From: Actinophytocola sp050699935 | Lineage (GTDB): Bacteria > Actinomycetota > Actinomycetes > Mycobacteriales > Pseudonocardiaceae | Assembly (NCBI RefSeq): GCF_050699935.1 | Contig: NZ_JBOHGB010000005.1 | Location: forward strand, 1 to 64,000 | Length of the DNA stretch: 64,000 nucleotides | Reading direction: 5' to 3' | Shown here: one piece after another, positions 39,901 to 47,706 of the stretch | Numbering within the stretch: position 1 is the first letter of the stretch | Layout of the letters: every line of letters starts with the position of its first letter | Program-made: the position numbers and the translations under genes | Notes under the pieces: model-generated | What the model saw: only the letters and a program-made list of their open reading frames with translations | What the model was told of the DNA's origin: nothing | Databases searched by the model: none

Positions 39901-40512
39901 GACCCGGCGATCAACCCGAGCCGGCCGGGCGACGCGCCGCCGGTCCTCGCCGACCACTCCGGACTCGCCAAGGTCCTCGTCCGGGCCGGTCACGACGGCC
40001 CGCACGATGGCTCGCACGATGGCTCGCAGGCAGGTTCGCGGGACGGCACGGTGGCCGCGGCGCTCGGCACCCGGTTCGGCGCCGCCACCCGCGATCCCGA
40101 CGACAACCTGGTGGTCGGCTCCGGCCCGGGCGAATGGCTGGTCCTCGGCGCCCCCGGGACGGGCGAGAAGCTGGCCGAGCGGCTGCGTACGACGGCCACG
40201 GACACCGGCGAGTTCGCGTCGGTCGTCGACCTGACCCACGGGCGGGCGCTCGTCCGGCTCACCGGCGAGCGCGCGGCCGACGTGCTGGCGACCGTGTGCG
40301 CGATCGACCTGGCCGTGGACGTCACCCCGAACGGTGCGGCACTGCGCACCCACGTGGCGGGCCTCGTCACCGACCTGGTGCGCGACGACCGGGAGGGCGC
40401 GCCGAGCTACCTGTTGCACTGCGAGCGCAGCAGCGGACAGTCCCTTTGGGACGCGTTGCTCGACGCCGGAGCCGAGTACGGCATGGAGATCGACGATGTG
40501 GAGGAACGATGA
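36994..40512 (+). CDS. soxA: Sarcosine oxidase alpha-gamma fusion (SoxA-SoxG)
   Basis: 1172-residue protein, about 200 longer than usual alpha subunits. The order is a 2Fe-2S ferredoxin-like N-terminus (FAGDTIVSALAAAGERVFSRSFKYHRPRG), an NAD/FAD Rossmann domain (VVVAGGGPAGMAAAVAAARAG, about 164-195) and a Pro/Thr/Ser linker (about 435-465). A GcvT-like folate-binding aminomethyltransferase domain follows (from VDFSEDVSSSDIHTAVREGYDS). From about residue 965 a SoxG gamma domain completes the chain (GTRFGAATRDPDDNLVVGSGPGEWLVL, SVVDLTHGRALVRLTGERAADVLATVCAIDL). A low-complexity HDG/S repeat around residue 1000 interrupts the gamma part. The protein binds NAD, FMN (with beta) and tetrahydrofolate and forms methylene-THF from sarcosine. 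No standalone soxG is present, supporting a genuine fusion. Confidence 0.92.
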   Translation: MTRLPPRRDEVIDRDRTLRFSWNGRRYSAFAGDTIVSALAAAGERVFSRSFKYHRPRGVVTASFHDPGCMVQVGDEPNVRGAHRLVTDGMEVTSQNTWPSLRFDVKGANRLFGRLLGPGFYYKTFIRPQRLWPAYEWVLRRFTHAGSISPDTVSDRHAARYAHPDVVVAGGGPAGMAAAVAAARAGARVLLVEEEHQLGGHLRYAGGSDELAELRAEVAASGVEVLTDSVVLGRYDQNWVAILRRTGGERLIRARAGALVVACGLIERPYVFAGNDLPGVMLSTAARRLINLYAVRPGERAVVLTANADGDAAVADLRAAGVEIAEVVDARTGGDIVRAHGRRGLRAVELPGGRRVEADLLVTATGWTAPTALLNQAGDVPVYNATAARFLPGGRSSADVFAVGGIAGDGTLDELRAHATAVAAAAARHAAAVRHHRLTRTSTASPPFPHASSPNATPAPVPTLPVHEHPELFRASTHGIVDFSEDVSSSDIHTAVREGYDSAELAKRYTTATMGPLQGKLEMVNAMAMVAEASGSTLAETGTTTWRPMYTPVTLGALAGRPVHPVRRSPMQSWHEVAGAAPLVAGQWIRPDHYGDPAAEVRAVREGVGIIDVTPIGKLDLRGPDVPKLLNLLYVNKWSKLDVGRVRYGVMCAEDGVVLDDGVTGRLDVDHYLMSTTSSGAAAVWEWVELWLQTERPQWNVHVTPVTTAYASINVAGPHAAELVGRLAQGVDLDPDAFGYMNVRTARLAGVDDCVLWRIGFTGEPSYELHVPAGYGLHVWETLLATGADLGVRPFGVEAQRILRLEKGHLIVGQDTDGLTRAFDAGLDGLVKLDKDDFAGKPELVWQHERRGAGPAGLRLVGLRPVDGTIVPPEASQIVTGERGTEIRGRVTSSRMSPTLGRAICLGQVDVALAEPGTEVSVLLPDGRRVPATVTEHLAQVDPAGARLRDIGRPGTFRPCPPPVLRSAIDPAINPSRPGDAPPVLADHSGLAKVLVRAGHDGPHDGSHDGSQAGSRDGTVAAALGTRFGAATRDPDDNLVVGSGPGEWLVLGAPGTGEKLAERLRTTATDTGEFASVVDLTHGRALVRLTGERAADVLATVCAIDLAVDVTPNGAALRTHVAGLVTDLVRDDREGAPSYLLHCERSSGQSLWDALLDAGAEYGMEIDDVEER

Positions 40513-41543
40513 GTGAAGACGGGCTGATGGCGCGGCTGGCCGACGGACCGGTGATCTGCGCCGAGGGGTACCTGTTCGAGCTGGAGCGCCGCGGCTACCT
40601 CCAGGCCGGGGCGTTCGTGCCGGAGGTGGTACTGGAACACCCGGAGCGGGTGACCGCACTGCATGAGGAGTTCGTGCACGCGGGGTCGGACGTGGTGGAG
40701 GCGTTCACCTACTACGGGCACCGGGAAAAGCTCCGCATGATCGACAAGGAGGACCTGCTCGAACCGCTCAACCGCCAAGCCCTGGCGCTCGCCGGTTCGG
40801 TGGCGTCCGCCACCGGCACGCTGCTCGCGGGCAACGTGTGCAACACCAACATCTACGACCCCGCCGACCCGGACACGCACGAGCGCGTGCGGACGATGTT
40901 CGCCGAGCAGGTGGCGTGGGCGGCCGAGGCGAACGTGGACTTCATGATCGCCGAGACACTGCGCTACCACGGGGAGGCGATGATCGCGCTGGAGGTGATC
41001 CGCGAGACCGGCCTCCCGTCGGTGGTCACGCTGGTCGCGGACCGCAACGGGCTCTCTCGCGAGGGCCTGCCGATCGCCGAGGCGTGTGCACGGCTCGCTG
41101 ACGCGGGCGCGGACGTGGTCGGGCTGAACTGCAACCGCGGCCCGTCGACCATGGCACCGCTGCTCGCGCCGGTCGTCGACGCGGTCGACGTGCCGGTGGC
41201 CGCGCTGCCGGTGCCCTACCGCACCACGGCCGAGCAGCCGACGTTCCAGTCGCTGCGCGAGCCGGACTTCGCGGGGCCGAGCATCCCGTTCCCCGTCGCG
41301 CTGGACCCGTTCACCTGCAACCGGTACGAGATCGCCGAGTTCACCCGGCAGGCCGCCGACGCCGGCGTGCGCTACCTCGGTCTGTGCTGCGGCGCGGCGC
41401 CGCACCACGTGCGCGCGATGGCCGAGGCGCTCGACCGCAACCCGGCCGCGAGCCGGTACACCGCCGACATGTCCAAGCACGCCTACCTGGGCACCGAATC
41501 CTCGCTGCTGCGCGGAAACCAGGAGTACGCCGGCCGACTCTGA
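40509..41543 (+). CDS. Betaine-homocysteine S-methyltransferase
   Basis: 344-residue zinc methyltransferase closely resembling animal BHMT. Shared segments include GYLQAGAFVPEVVLEHPE, HAGSDVVEAFTYYGHREKL and AADAGVRYLGLCCG. The zinc ligands are C208 (GLNC), C293 and C294. It transfers a methyl from glycine betaine to homocysteine, giving dimethylglycine and methionine. This places the first step of betaine breakdown next to flavoproteins able to demethylate dimethylglycine and sarcosine. ATGA overlap with the alpha-gamma gene. Confidence 0.85.
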   Translation: MSEDGLMARLADGPVICAEGYLFELERRGYLQAGAFVPEVVLEHPERVTALHEEFVHAGSDVVEAFTYYGHREKLRMIDKEDLLEPLNRQALALAGSVASATGTLLAGNVCNTNIYDPADPDTHERVRTMFAEQVAWAAEANVDFMIAETLRYHGEAMIALEVIRETGLPSVVTLVADRNGLSREGLPIAEACARLADAGADVVGLNCNRGPSTMAPLLAPVVDAVDVPVAALPVPYRTTAEQPTFQSLREPDFAGPSIPFPVALDPFTCNRYEIAEFTRQAADAGVRYLGLCCGAAPHHVRAMAEALDRNPAASRYTADMSKHAYLGTESSLLRGNQEYAGRL

Positions 41544-41552
41544 GGAGGCTCG

Positions 41553-42857
41553 ATGACCCGGTACGTGATCGTCGGCGCGGGCGTCCACGGACTGTCCACC
41601 GCCTGGCACCTGGCCCGGCGGCTGCGTGCCACCGGCCGCGGCAGCGGTGCGGACGTGCTGGTGCTGGACAAGGCCGACATCGGCGCCGGCGCGTCCGGGG
41701 TGGCCTGCGGGATCGTGCGCAACAACTACTTCCAGCCGGCCATGCGCGAGCTGATGGCGCATTCGGTGGCGGTGTGGGAGTCCGACCCGAGCGCGTTCGC
41801 CTACCACCCGGTCGGCTATCTGCAGGTCGCGCCGGGGGTGATGGCGGAGGACGTCGCCGGCATCCACGCCTCCCAGCGGGAGATTGGCTACGACTCGGTA
41901 CTGGTCGAGGGTGCCGCGGCGGTGCGTGGATACCTGACCGAGCTGTTCGCGGACTGGCAGGCGCCGGGGGTTTCCGTGGTGCTGCACGAGAAACGCGGCG
42001 GCTACGCCAACAACCAAGGGGCGCTGCGCGGTCTCGCGGCCAAGGCCCGGGCACTCGGTGTCGACATCCGCACCGGTGTCCGGGTGACCGGCCTGCGCGT
42101 GGACGGTGGTGCGGTCACCGCCGTCGAGACCGACGACGGTGTGGTCGACTGCGACCAGCTCGTGGTGGCGGCCGGGCCGTGGATCCGTGATCTGTGGGCG
42201 ATGCTGGAGCTGCCGGCCAGTGTCGAGGTGGCGGGGGTCGACACTCCGATGTGGACATACCTCGCGTTGCAAGAGGGCACGCTGGGGGTCGATCCGGGGG
42301 AGTTCACCGACAACACCGGCAGGCCGCCGCCGGTGGTGCATGTGGACTCGGACGCCCCGCTGTACGACGACGTGGACGGCGGCCTGGTCACCGAGGCCCT
42401 GTGGGGCGTGTACTACAAGCCCGACTTCCAGTTCGACGGGGTGCAGGGCGGGGCCGCCCCGCTGCCGGTCACCCGCCCGGCCGAACAGGTGGCGATCGAC
42501 CCGTACGGTCCCGCCAGCCCGGAGTTCTCCGTGGGGGAGGACTTCGTGCGCATGTGGACCTCGGCGCTCGCCCACTGCCACAAGCGGTTCGAAGGCCGCC
42601 GGCAGCTGTACCGGCGGGAGCCGTCCGGTGGTGTCGGCGCGTTCACCCCGGACAGCTTCCCGGTGTTCGACACGTTCCGGGAGAACGCCTATGTGATCGC
42701 CGACTCCAACCACGGCTTCAAGATGATCGGCGTCGGCGACCTCGTCGCCGCCGAGATGCTCGGCGAGCCGCAGGCGCTGCTGGAGCCGTTCCGGTTCGAC
42801 CGCTACTCCAGTGGACGAGTGCACCCGGTCAGCCACTCACCCTTCCCGTGGAGCTGA
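41553..42857 (+). CDS. DAO-family FAD oxidoreductase, probable dimethylglycine/N-methyl-amino-acid dehydrogenase
   Basis: 434-residue DAO-fold flavoprotein. GxGxxG at the N-terminus (YVIVGAGVHGLSTAWHLARR), SGVACGIVRNNYFQPAMRELM for FAD binding, and the C-terminal DSNHGFKMIGVGDLVAAEM active-site region. It is a paralogue of soxB rather than a two-domain dimethylglycine dehydrogenase, as it lacks a folate (GcvT) domain. Between BHMT and the sarcosine oxidase genes, demethylation of dimethylglycine to sarcosine is the best guess. Follows BHMT by 9 bp with a GAGGAG just upstream. Confidence 0.85.
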   Translation: MTRYVIVGAGVHGLSTAWHLARRLRATGRGSGADVLVLDKADIGAGASGVACGIVRNNYFQPAMRELMAHSVAVWESDPSAFAYHPVGYLQVAPGVMAEDVAGIHASQREIGYDSVLVEGAAAVRGYLTELFADWQAPGVSVVLHEKRGGYANNQGALRGLAAKARALGVDIRTGVRVTGLRVDGGAVTAVETDDGVVDCDQLVVAAGPWIRDLWAMLELPASVEVAGVDTPMWTYLALQEGTLGVDPGEFTDNTGRPPPVVHVDSDAPLYDDVDGGLVTEALWGVYYKPDFQFDGVQGGAAPLPVTRPAEQVAIDPYGPASPEFSVGEDFVRMWTSALAHCHKRFEGRRQLYRREPSGGVGAFTPDSFPVFDTFRENAYVIADSNHGFKMIGVGDLVAAEMLGEPQALLEPFRFDRYSSGRVHPVSHSPFPWS

Positions 42858-42907
42858 CCGGCCGGAGCCGCCAGGCCGAGCCGCCGGCCGTGGACCACCA
42901 CGCAGAA

Positions 42908-42955
42908 CGATACGTATCGATTGACAGTCGATAGGTATCAAGCGATACTCGATTC
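42908..42955 (+). promoter_or_regulatory. Leaderless promoter embedded in an XRE operator array
   Basis: TTGACA at 42921-42926, a 17-bp spacer and GATACT at 42944-42949, the latter ending seven bases before the ATG at 42956, form a near-consensus leaderless promoter. Interlaced are CGATACGTATCG (42908-42919, perfect palindrome), CGATAGGTATCA (42929-42940) and the half-site CGATAC (42943-42948). Binding there would block the polymerase; the XRE protein encoded at 43435 is the likely ligand. Confidence 0.7.
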
Positions 42956-43435
42956 ATGATCACGGAGCATCGGGTAGTAGCCGTTCTCAGAGTCTTCCTC
43001 GTGTTGCTGTTCGGGATCTTGGTCGTGTTCCAGACCCTGTCGCTGCCCGGCCAGTTCGCGCACATGGCCGCGCGGGACCCGGACCTCGCGTACCTGAGGT
43101 GGCCGGCGACCGCCGTGTCGGTGTTCTGGGTGCTGTGCGTTCAGGTGGTGATCGTCTCCATCTGGCGGTTGCTCACCCTGGTCAAGAAGGACCGCATCTT
43201 CAGCCGGGCGTCCTTCACGTGGGTGGACGCGATCGTGTGGGCCATCGTCGCCGCGTGGGTGGTGCTCGTGGGCGTGTTCCTCTACGTGGGATTCAACGCG
43301 GACGACCCCGGACTGCCGCTCCTGCTGCTGTTGTTGGTGATCGGTGTCGCGGTGCTGGGCCTCGTGATGGTGGTGATGCGTGCACTGCTGCGGCAGGCCA
43401 CCACGCTGCGCACCGACATGGAAGCGGTGATCTGA
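42956..43435 (+). CDS. DUF2975 four-helix membrane protein
   Basis: 159-residue membrane protein with four hydrophobic helices (VVAVLRVFLVLLFGILVVFQTL, WVLCVQVVIVSIWRLL, IVWAIVAAWVVLVGVFLYV, LLLLLLVIGVAVLGLVMVVMRA). DUF2975 proteins are widely paired with a small XRE regulator, as here (TGATG overlap at 43433-43437). The pair may form a membrane-signal/regulator unit of unknown input. Leaderless ATG start. Confidence 0.88.
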   Translation: MITEHRVVAVLRVFLVLLFGILVVFQTLSLPGQFAHMAARDPDLAYLRWPATAVSVFWVLCVQVVIVSIWRLLTLVKKDRIFSRASFTWVDAIVWAIVAAWVVLVGVFLYVGFNADDPGLPLLLLLLVIGVAVLGLVMVVMRALLRQATTLRTDMEAVI

Positions 43436-43641
43436 TGCCCATCGTGGTGCGCATCGACGTCGAGCTGGCCAAACGCAAGATGAGTGTCGGTGAGTTCGCC
43501 GAGCGCGTGGGGCTCACCCCGGCGAACGTGGCCGTACTGAAGAACGGTCGCGCCAAGGCCGTGCGCTTCAGCACCCTGGAGGCGATGTGCCGGGTGCTCG
43601 ACTGCCAGCCCGGCGACCTGCTCGAGTGGATCGAGGAGTGA
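43435..43641 (+). CDS. Small XRE/Cro-type DNA-binding protein (YozG-like)
   Basis: 68-residue helix-turn-helix protein that is little more than the HTH domain: LAKRKMSVGEFAERVGLTPANVAVLKNGRAKAVRFSTLEAMCRVLDCQPGDLLEW. It is the standard partner of DUF2975 membrane proteins and probably autorepresses the operon through the CGATAC-type sites upstream of 42956. The 136-bp gap after it holds no gene. Confidence 0.9.
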   Translation: MPIVVRIDVELAKRKMSVGEFAERVGLTPANVAVLKNGRAKAVRFSTLEAMCRVLDCQPGDLLEWIEE

Positions 43642-43777
43642 GCCTCGATCTGAGACACCGGAGCCCTGGTCAGCGACCGGTCACACATTGAGTCGAACCA
43701 GAAGCGATCCGCAACCGTACTTGTCTTCGAGAGGGATCAAAACACTTTGTGATCTTGAGACCTAGGATCCGGAGCAC

Positions 43778-44203
43778 ATGCCTACCCTGAAACGCCTGGT
43801 GTCCATTGCTGCCGTCGCCCTGTTCGTGGTCCTGGGCGCGGCACCGAGCGCGGGGGCGGATGTCTCTGCCGACCAACCCGACAGCCCGGTGAGCGGCAGC
43901 CCACCCGCTCCGGACGCGACCGGGGGCCGGGGCCCGGAAGCGGACGCGCAGGTCCCCCTGCTACCGCCCGCGAAACCACCGGTCCGCCCCGAGGACCCCC
44001 CACCGGACGGCGGCGTGCCCGTCTGGATGTGGATCGTGATGGCACTGGGGGCCGGCACCGGCGTGTCGATCGCCGTGGTGCTGTGGCGAGGTAGCCGCCC
44101 GCCGGCGGGCGCCCCGGCGCAGGTGGAGAGCACGGCGGAGCTCGTGGCGGTGGGCCGCCGCCAGGCACCGCTGGTCGGGAGGAAGCCGGGCGAGTACCGG
44201 TAG
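43778..44203 (+). CDS. Secreted/anchored proline-rich protein
   Basis: 141-residue protein with a cleavable-type signal peptide (LKRLVSIAAVALFVVLGAAPSAGA), a proline- and acid-rich outer segment (about 25-80), one membrane helix (VWMWIVMALGAGTGVSIAVVLW) and a short basic cytosolic tail. No domain recognised. The ATG has GGAG close upstream and a TAGGAT -10-like box at 43763-43768. Ends 7 bp before the convergent TPP enzyme gene. Confidence 0.7.
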   Translation: MPTLKRLVSIAAVALFVVLGAAPSAGADVSADQPDSPVSGSPPAPDATGGRGPEADAQVPLLPPAKPPVRPEDPPPDGGVPVWMWIVMALGAGTGVSIAVVLWRGSRPPAGAPAQVESTAELVAVGRRQAPLVGRKPGEYR

Positions 44204-44210
44204 TGGCCCC

Positions 44211-45935
44211 TTAGCCCGACACCGTGATCCTGGCGCGCATGTCCTCCGAGCGCTGCATGACCAACGCCGGTGTCTCGTCGGCGTCGACTCGTACGTCGAT
44301 GACCGTCGGCACTCCTGCCGCCAGGCCGTCGCACATCGCCGCGCGCACGTCCTCGATCGTCTCGGCGGTGTGCACGCTGGCGCCGAGACCGGCCGCGACG
44401 GTCGCGATGTCGAGGGGTCGGCCGAACAGGTTCCACGGCTTGGAGTCGCCGAACACCGCCAGCTCCCCGGTGTGCACCATGCCGTGTCCGCTGTTGTTCA
44501 GCACGACCCACACGACCGGTACGTCGTTGTCGACCGCGGTGTGGATCTCCATGCCCGTCATCGCGAACGCGCCGTCACCCATCAACGCCACGACGGGCCG
44601 GTCCGGCCTGGCGAGCTTCGCCCCGATCGACGCGGGGCCCGCGTACCCCATCGACCCCAGGCCCAGGCCGACGAAGTAGGTGCCGGTCTGCCGTACCCGG
44701 TGGCAGTCGCTGGCCAAGCCCATGCAGTTGCCGATGTCGACGAAGAACAGCGCGTCGCCCGGCAGGAGCTCGCACACCGCGCCGACCGCTTCCTTCGGGG
44801 ACAGGCCGTCTCCGGCCGGCGGGGCCTGCGCGATCACCGCCGCGGGCCGCTGCGCCCAGAAGCGCTCGGGCGGTTCGAGGCCCGTGGCGCCGACGGCCAC
44901 GAGCGTCTCGAGGGCGGCACGCGCGTCCGCGTTCACCGCGATCTCCGCCCGGTAGGTGCGCCCGATGACCGCCGGGTCGATGTCGATCTGGACCACGGTT
45001 CGGTCCGCACCGAGCCCGGAGTGATACCCGCGGGTCTGGAACTCGCCGAGACTGGTGCCCACGACGACGAGGAGATCGACCTTCTCGTCGAGCAGGTAGG
45101 ACTCGGCGGGTGTGGGACCGCCGAACCCGAAGACACCCAACGACAGGGGATGCTCCTCGGGGAACACGCCCTTGCCCTTCGGTGTCGTGGCGACCGGGAC
45201 CTCGAACCTCTCGGCCACGGCCCGCAACGCCTCGCACGCATCGGCGACGTATACGCCATGACCGGCCAGGATGGCTGGGCACCGGGCGGCGGTGAGCTCC
45301 CGGGCGATCGTCCGCATGATGGCGCCGTCCACCGACGGGCGAGCCTCGCGGATGGCACGGGCCGGGGAGGTCGCCGTGGGGACCCGGGAGACCGCGAGGT
45401 TGGTCGGCACGCTCAGCTGTACCGGGCCCTGGCGCGCGGAGAGGGCTTCACGTATCAGGTGTTGCGCGATGTCGTGAGCCCGGCCCGCGTCCGGCAGCAG
45501 CACCGATCGCTTGGTGACGTGCTCGTAGAGCCCGGTGATGTCGAGCGGGCCGATGGGGCTGCTGTCCTGGAACGCGCCACGTCCATAGGCGCTGGTCGCG
45601 ACCTGGCCGGTGAGCAGCACGACCGGCGCGGAATCGTGCATGGCGGCGGCGATACCGGTGATCGCGTTGGTGGCACCCGGGCCGGCGGTGACGGCGCAGA
45701 CGCCGAGCCTCCGTCCGACCTGTGCGTATCCCATCGCCACGAACGCGGCACCGGTTTCGTGCCGGGTGACGACGACGCGAAGACCATTGTCGTCGGCGGC
45801 GAACAGCAGGGGAGTCACGGCGCCGCCCGGGATGGCGAAGATGCACTCGGTGTCGTTCTCCTGGAGCGCGCGAATGATCGCGTTCGCCGCTGTCTCCGTG
45901 GTCGGCAGGTCGTCGGGGAGCGTACGGTCCGGCAA
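44211..45935 (-). CDS. Thiamine-pyrophosphate-dependent enzyme (acetolactate synthase/benzoylformate-decarboxylase family)
   Basis: 574-residue TPP enzyme. The N-terminal glutamate that activates thiamine lies in VVTRHETGAAFVAMGYAQ; the TPP/Mg motif is MGDGAFAMTGMEIHTAVDNDVPVVWVVLNN (GDG...N). A central Rossmann-like domain is present. Exact chemistry (acetolactate, sulfoacetaldehyde, oxalyl-CoA, phosphonopyruvate or benzaldehyde type) cannot be assigned. The start is probably TTG at 45935, with GGGAG eight bases upstream and no other start that keeps the PYR domain. It follows a carboxymuconolactone-decarboxylase-like gene by 11 bp and is cotranscribed with it. Confidence 0.85.
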   Translation of the reverse strand: MPDRTLPDDLPTTETAANAIIRALQENDTECIFAIPGGAVTPLLFAADDNGLRVVVTRHETGAAFVAMGYAQVGRRLGVCAVTAGPGATNAITGIAAAMHDSAPVVLLTGQVATSAYGRGAFQDSSPIGPLDITGLYEHVTKRSVLLPDAGRAHDIAQHLIREALSARQGPVQLSVPTNLAVSRVPTATSPARAIREARPSVDGAIMRTIARELTAARCPAILAGHGVYVADACEALRAVAERFEVPVATTPKGKGVFPEEHPLSLGVFGFGGPTPAESYLLDEKVDLLVVVGTSLGEFQTRGYHSGLGADRTVVQIDIDPAVIGRTYRAEIAVNADARAALETLVAVGATGLEPPERFWAQRPAAVIAQAPPAGDGLSPKEAVGAVCELLPGDALFFVDIGNCMGLASDCHRVRQTGTYFVGLGLGSMGYAGPASIGAKLARPDRPVVALMGDGAFAMTGMEIHTAVDNDVPVVWVVLNNSGHGMVHTGELAVFGDSKPWNLFGRPLDIATVAAGLGASVHTAETIEDVRAAMCDGLAAGVPTVIDVRVDADETPALVMQRSEDMRARITVSG

Positions 45936-45946
45936 TTCTTGTCTCC

Positions 45947-46417
45947 CTACATCCCGACCCGGCTCGAATGTCCTGCGGATCTTGGATGTGTCGATCCAGC
46001 TCGGTTACTTTCGTTCGGTTCGAGAATCCCTCGGTCGATGAAGACCTGCTGCGCGACGCGCATCGCACTGACCGCTCTCGGGAAACCCGCGTAAACCGCG
46101 GTGTGAAGGATCGCCTCGACGATTTCCGTCGAGCTCAGCCCGGTGTTGAGCGCCAAGCCGACATGCACCCGGAGCTCATCGATCGCACCGACGGAGACGA
46201 GGCACGACAGCGTGACGAGATGACGGCGCTGCGGCTCCAGGCCGGGGCGGGCGTAGATCTCCCCGAACACGAAATCGACGACAAGCCGGCTGAGCTCCGG
46301 GGCGACGCCGGCTATTGTCGACATTTCCTGGGAAAGAGTGGGATCACCAGCGGTCAAGCGGTTCAGGACCTCGAGACCACGGGAGTGACGGTCTGAATCC
46401 GTGGCAGCCTCCACCAA
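45947..46417 (-). CDS. Carboxymuconolactone decarboxylase-like protein
   Basis: 156-residue CMD/AhpD-fold helical protein: VVDFVFGEIYARPGLEPQRRHLVTLSCLVSVG, ELRVHVGLALNTGLSSTEIVEAILHTAVYAGFPRAVSAMRVAQ. One cysteine (LSCL) replaces the CxxC of peroxidatic AhpD, so decarboxylase or lactonase-type chemistry is likelier than disulfide reduction. The start is ambiguous: TTG at 46417 (GAGG eight bases upstream) or GTG at 46414. Lies upstream of the TPP enzyme in the same operon. Confidence 0.8.
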   Translation of the reverse strand: MVEAATDSDRHSRGLEVLNRLTAGDPTLSQEMSTIAGVAPELSRLVVDFVFGEIYARPGLEPQRRHLVTLSCLVSVGAIDELRVHVGLALNTGLSSTEIVEAILHTAVYAGFPRAVSAMRVAQQVFIDRGILEPNESNRAGSTHPRSAGHSSRVGM

Positions 46418-47186
46418 AGGTTTCAACCTCGCAGCATCCTTGTTTGAATTCGGACCACAAAAGCACAGAACACCCGTATATGGATTCGTCGCCCGCACGC
46501 AGAGTCGCACGTTAGCGGTGGGCACATTGCCTGTCAACACGTTGCCGGAACAATGTATGCGGTATCCCGCATCGGTCGAGAATCGGCGGCAGTTCGAGAA
46601 GCGGAACATACGCGAACCGCGTTCGGGCGCGATGTTCGTATTCCAAAAGGACGAGTTCGTGCGACCGGAACGGCTAGTTCAATCGTCACGCCGCGATACC
46701 GACCGTCGATTGCGACGGTACAGATATGAGTACAGTCACATTCGGCCCGGTGAAAATAGCGCCGAGACCTCGCACCCAGCCGGGTCCTGCCGCTCGGTTT
46801 CGTACCGGCCGTCGCCCAGGTAGTCGACGTACGGGCCGCGCAGCACCGCGTCCTCGGCGCCATCCTGGGGCCGGTGGGAGCTCAGCACGTCGTCGAGCAC
46901 CCGCGGCGACGGGACCGCGGGACGTTGCTCTGCGTCCCGCCCGGGAAACCGCCGTGGACACCCCTGCGGTGGGCACCCCGGCACCGGAGAGAGCTCCGCG
47001 TCTGAGCACGGAAGTGTGACCTGACCGTCCTTTCGGGACGGCAGCCGCACTCGTCGGTCACGGCTCTCGCGCTCCCGACCGCCGTGACCAGGGATGGTCG
47101 TAAGAAGTCGGTAAGGCGCTGGTACGTTGCGCATCGGTGATCGGTGTACTTGCCTGGGAGCGCACAGGGAAAGGAGCGCCCGGCAC
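46418..47186. other. 770-bp gap without a convincing gene; AT-richer left half
   Basis: The left part (about 46420-46760) is clearly lower in GC than its surroundings, with A/T runs and no coding pattern on either strand. On the - strand around 46755-46900 a short stretch reads VLDDVLSSHRPQDGAEDAVLRG and YVDYLGDGRYETERQDPAG, which looks protein-like and may be a gene remnant, but I cannot name it. Divergent promoters for the CMD gene and DoxX must lie here. Confidence 0.4.
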
Positions 47187-47693
47187 ATGACTGACACTCC
47201 CGTATACGTCACGACGCGGCTGACCACGGCCGCGATCGCGGCCGTTCGGATCGGGGTCGCGTTGCTGTGGTTGCAGAACGCCGCGTGGAAGCCCCCACCA
47301 AACTTCGGCGGGCTGCGGTATTTCACCGAGTTCGCGGTCACGCGGCCGGTGTTCGGGCCCTACGCGTGGCTCGTGGAGAACGTGGTGCTGCCCAACTTCA
47401 CGTTCTTCGGCTGGCTGACCCTGCTGGTCGAAGGTGGCCTTGGTGCCTTCCTGCTGGTCGGGCTGGCCACCCGGTTCTGGGCGGTCGTGGGAGTCGCGCA
47501 GTCGGTCGTGATCACATTGTCGGCGCTGAACGCGCCGCACGAGTGGCAGTGGTCCTACTACCTGATGATCTTGGTTCACATCGGACTGTTCGCCACCGCC
47601 GCGGGACGCAGTGTCGGAGTGGACGGTGCGTTGCGTCCGGTGTGGCAGCGCTCCGCGGCTCCCATTCCCCGACTTCTGTTGAGGCTCTCATGA
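47187..47693 (+). CDS. DoxX-family membrane protein
   Basis: 168-residue protein with four membrane helices. Family features: RIGVALLWLQNAAWKPPPNFGG near the start, NFTFFGWLTLLVEGGLGAFLLVGLATRFW, and the closing HIGLFATAAGRSVGVDGAL. DoxX/TQO-small-subunit-like proteins are linked to thiol and quinone redox balance, function here unknown. ATG at 47187 with AAGGAG upstream. Followed by a second small membrane protein. Confidence 0.85.
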   Translation: MTDTPVYVTTRLTTAAIAAVRIGVALLWLQNAAWKPPPNFGGLRYFTEFAVTRPVFGPYAWLVENVVLPNFTFFGWLTLLVEGGLGAFLLVGLATRFWAVVGVAQSVVITLSALNAPHEWQWSYYLMILVHIGLFATAAGRSVGVDGALRPVWQRSAAPIPRLLLRLS

Positions 47694-47706
47694 GGACGGA
47701 CTCGTG

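Noticed and set aside
40407..42836. An 809-residue - strand open frame
   Set aside because: Antisense to BHMT and the DAO-family flavoprotein, both well supported.
42956..43641. Toxin-antitoxin pair
   Set aside because: Small HTH protein plus membrane protein suggested it, but the DUF2975/XRE pairing is a known regulatory arrangement and no toxin motif is present.
47187..47693. Thiosulfate:quinone oxidoreductase subunit
   Set aside because: Only general DoxX-family similarity is visible and no large subunit is encoded nearby.
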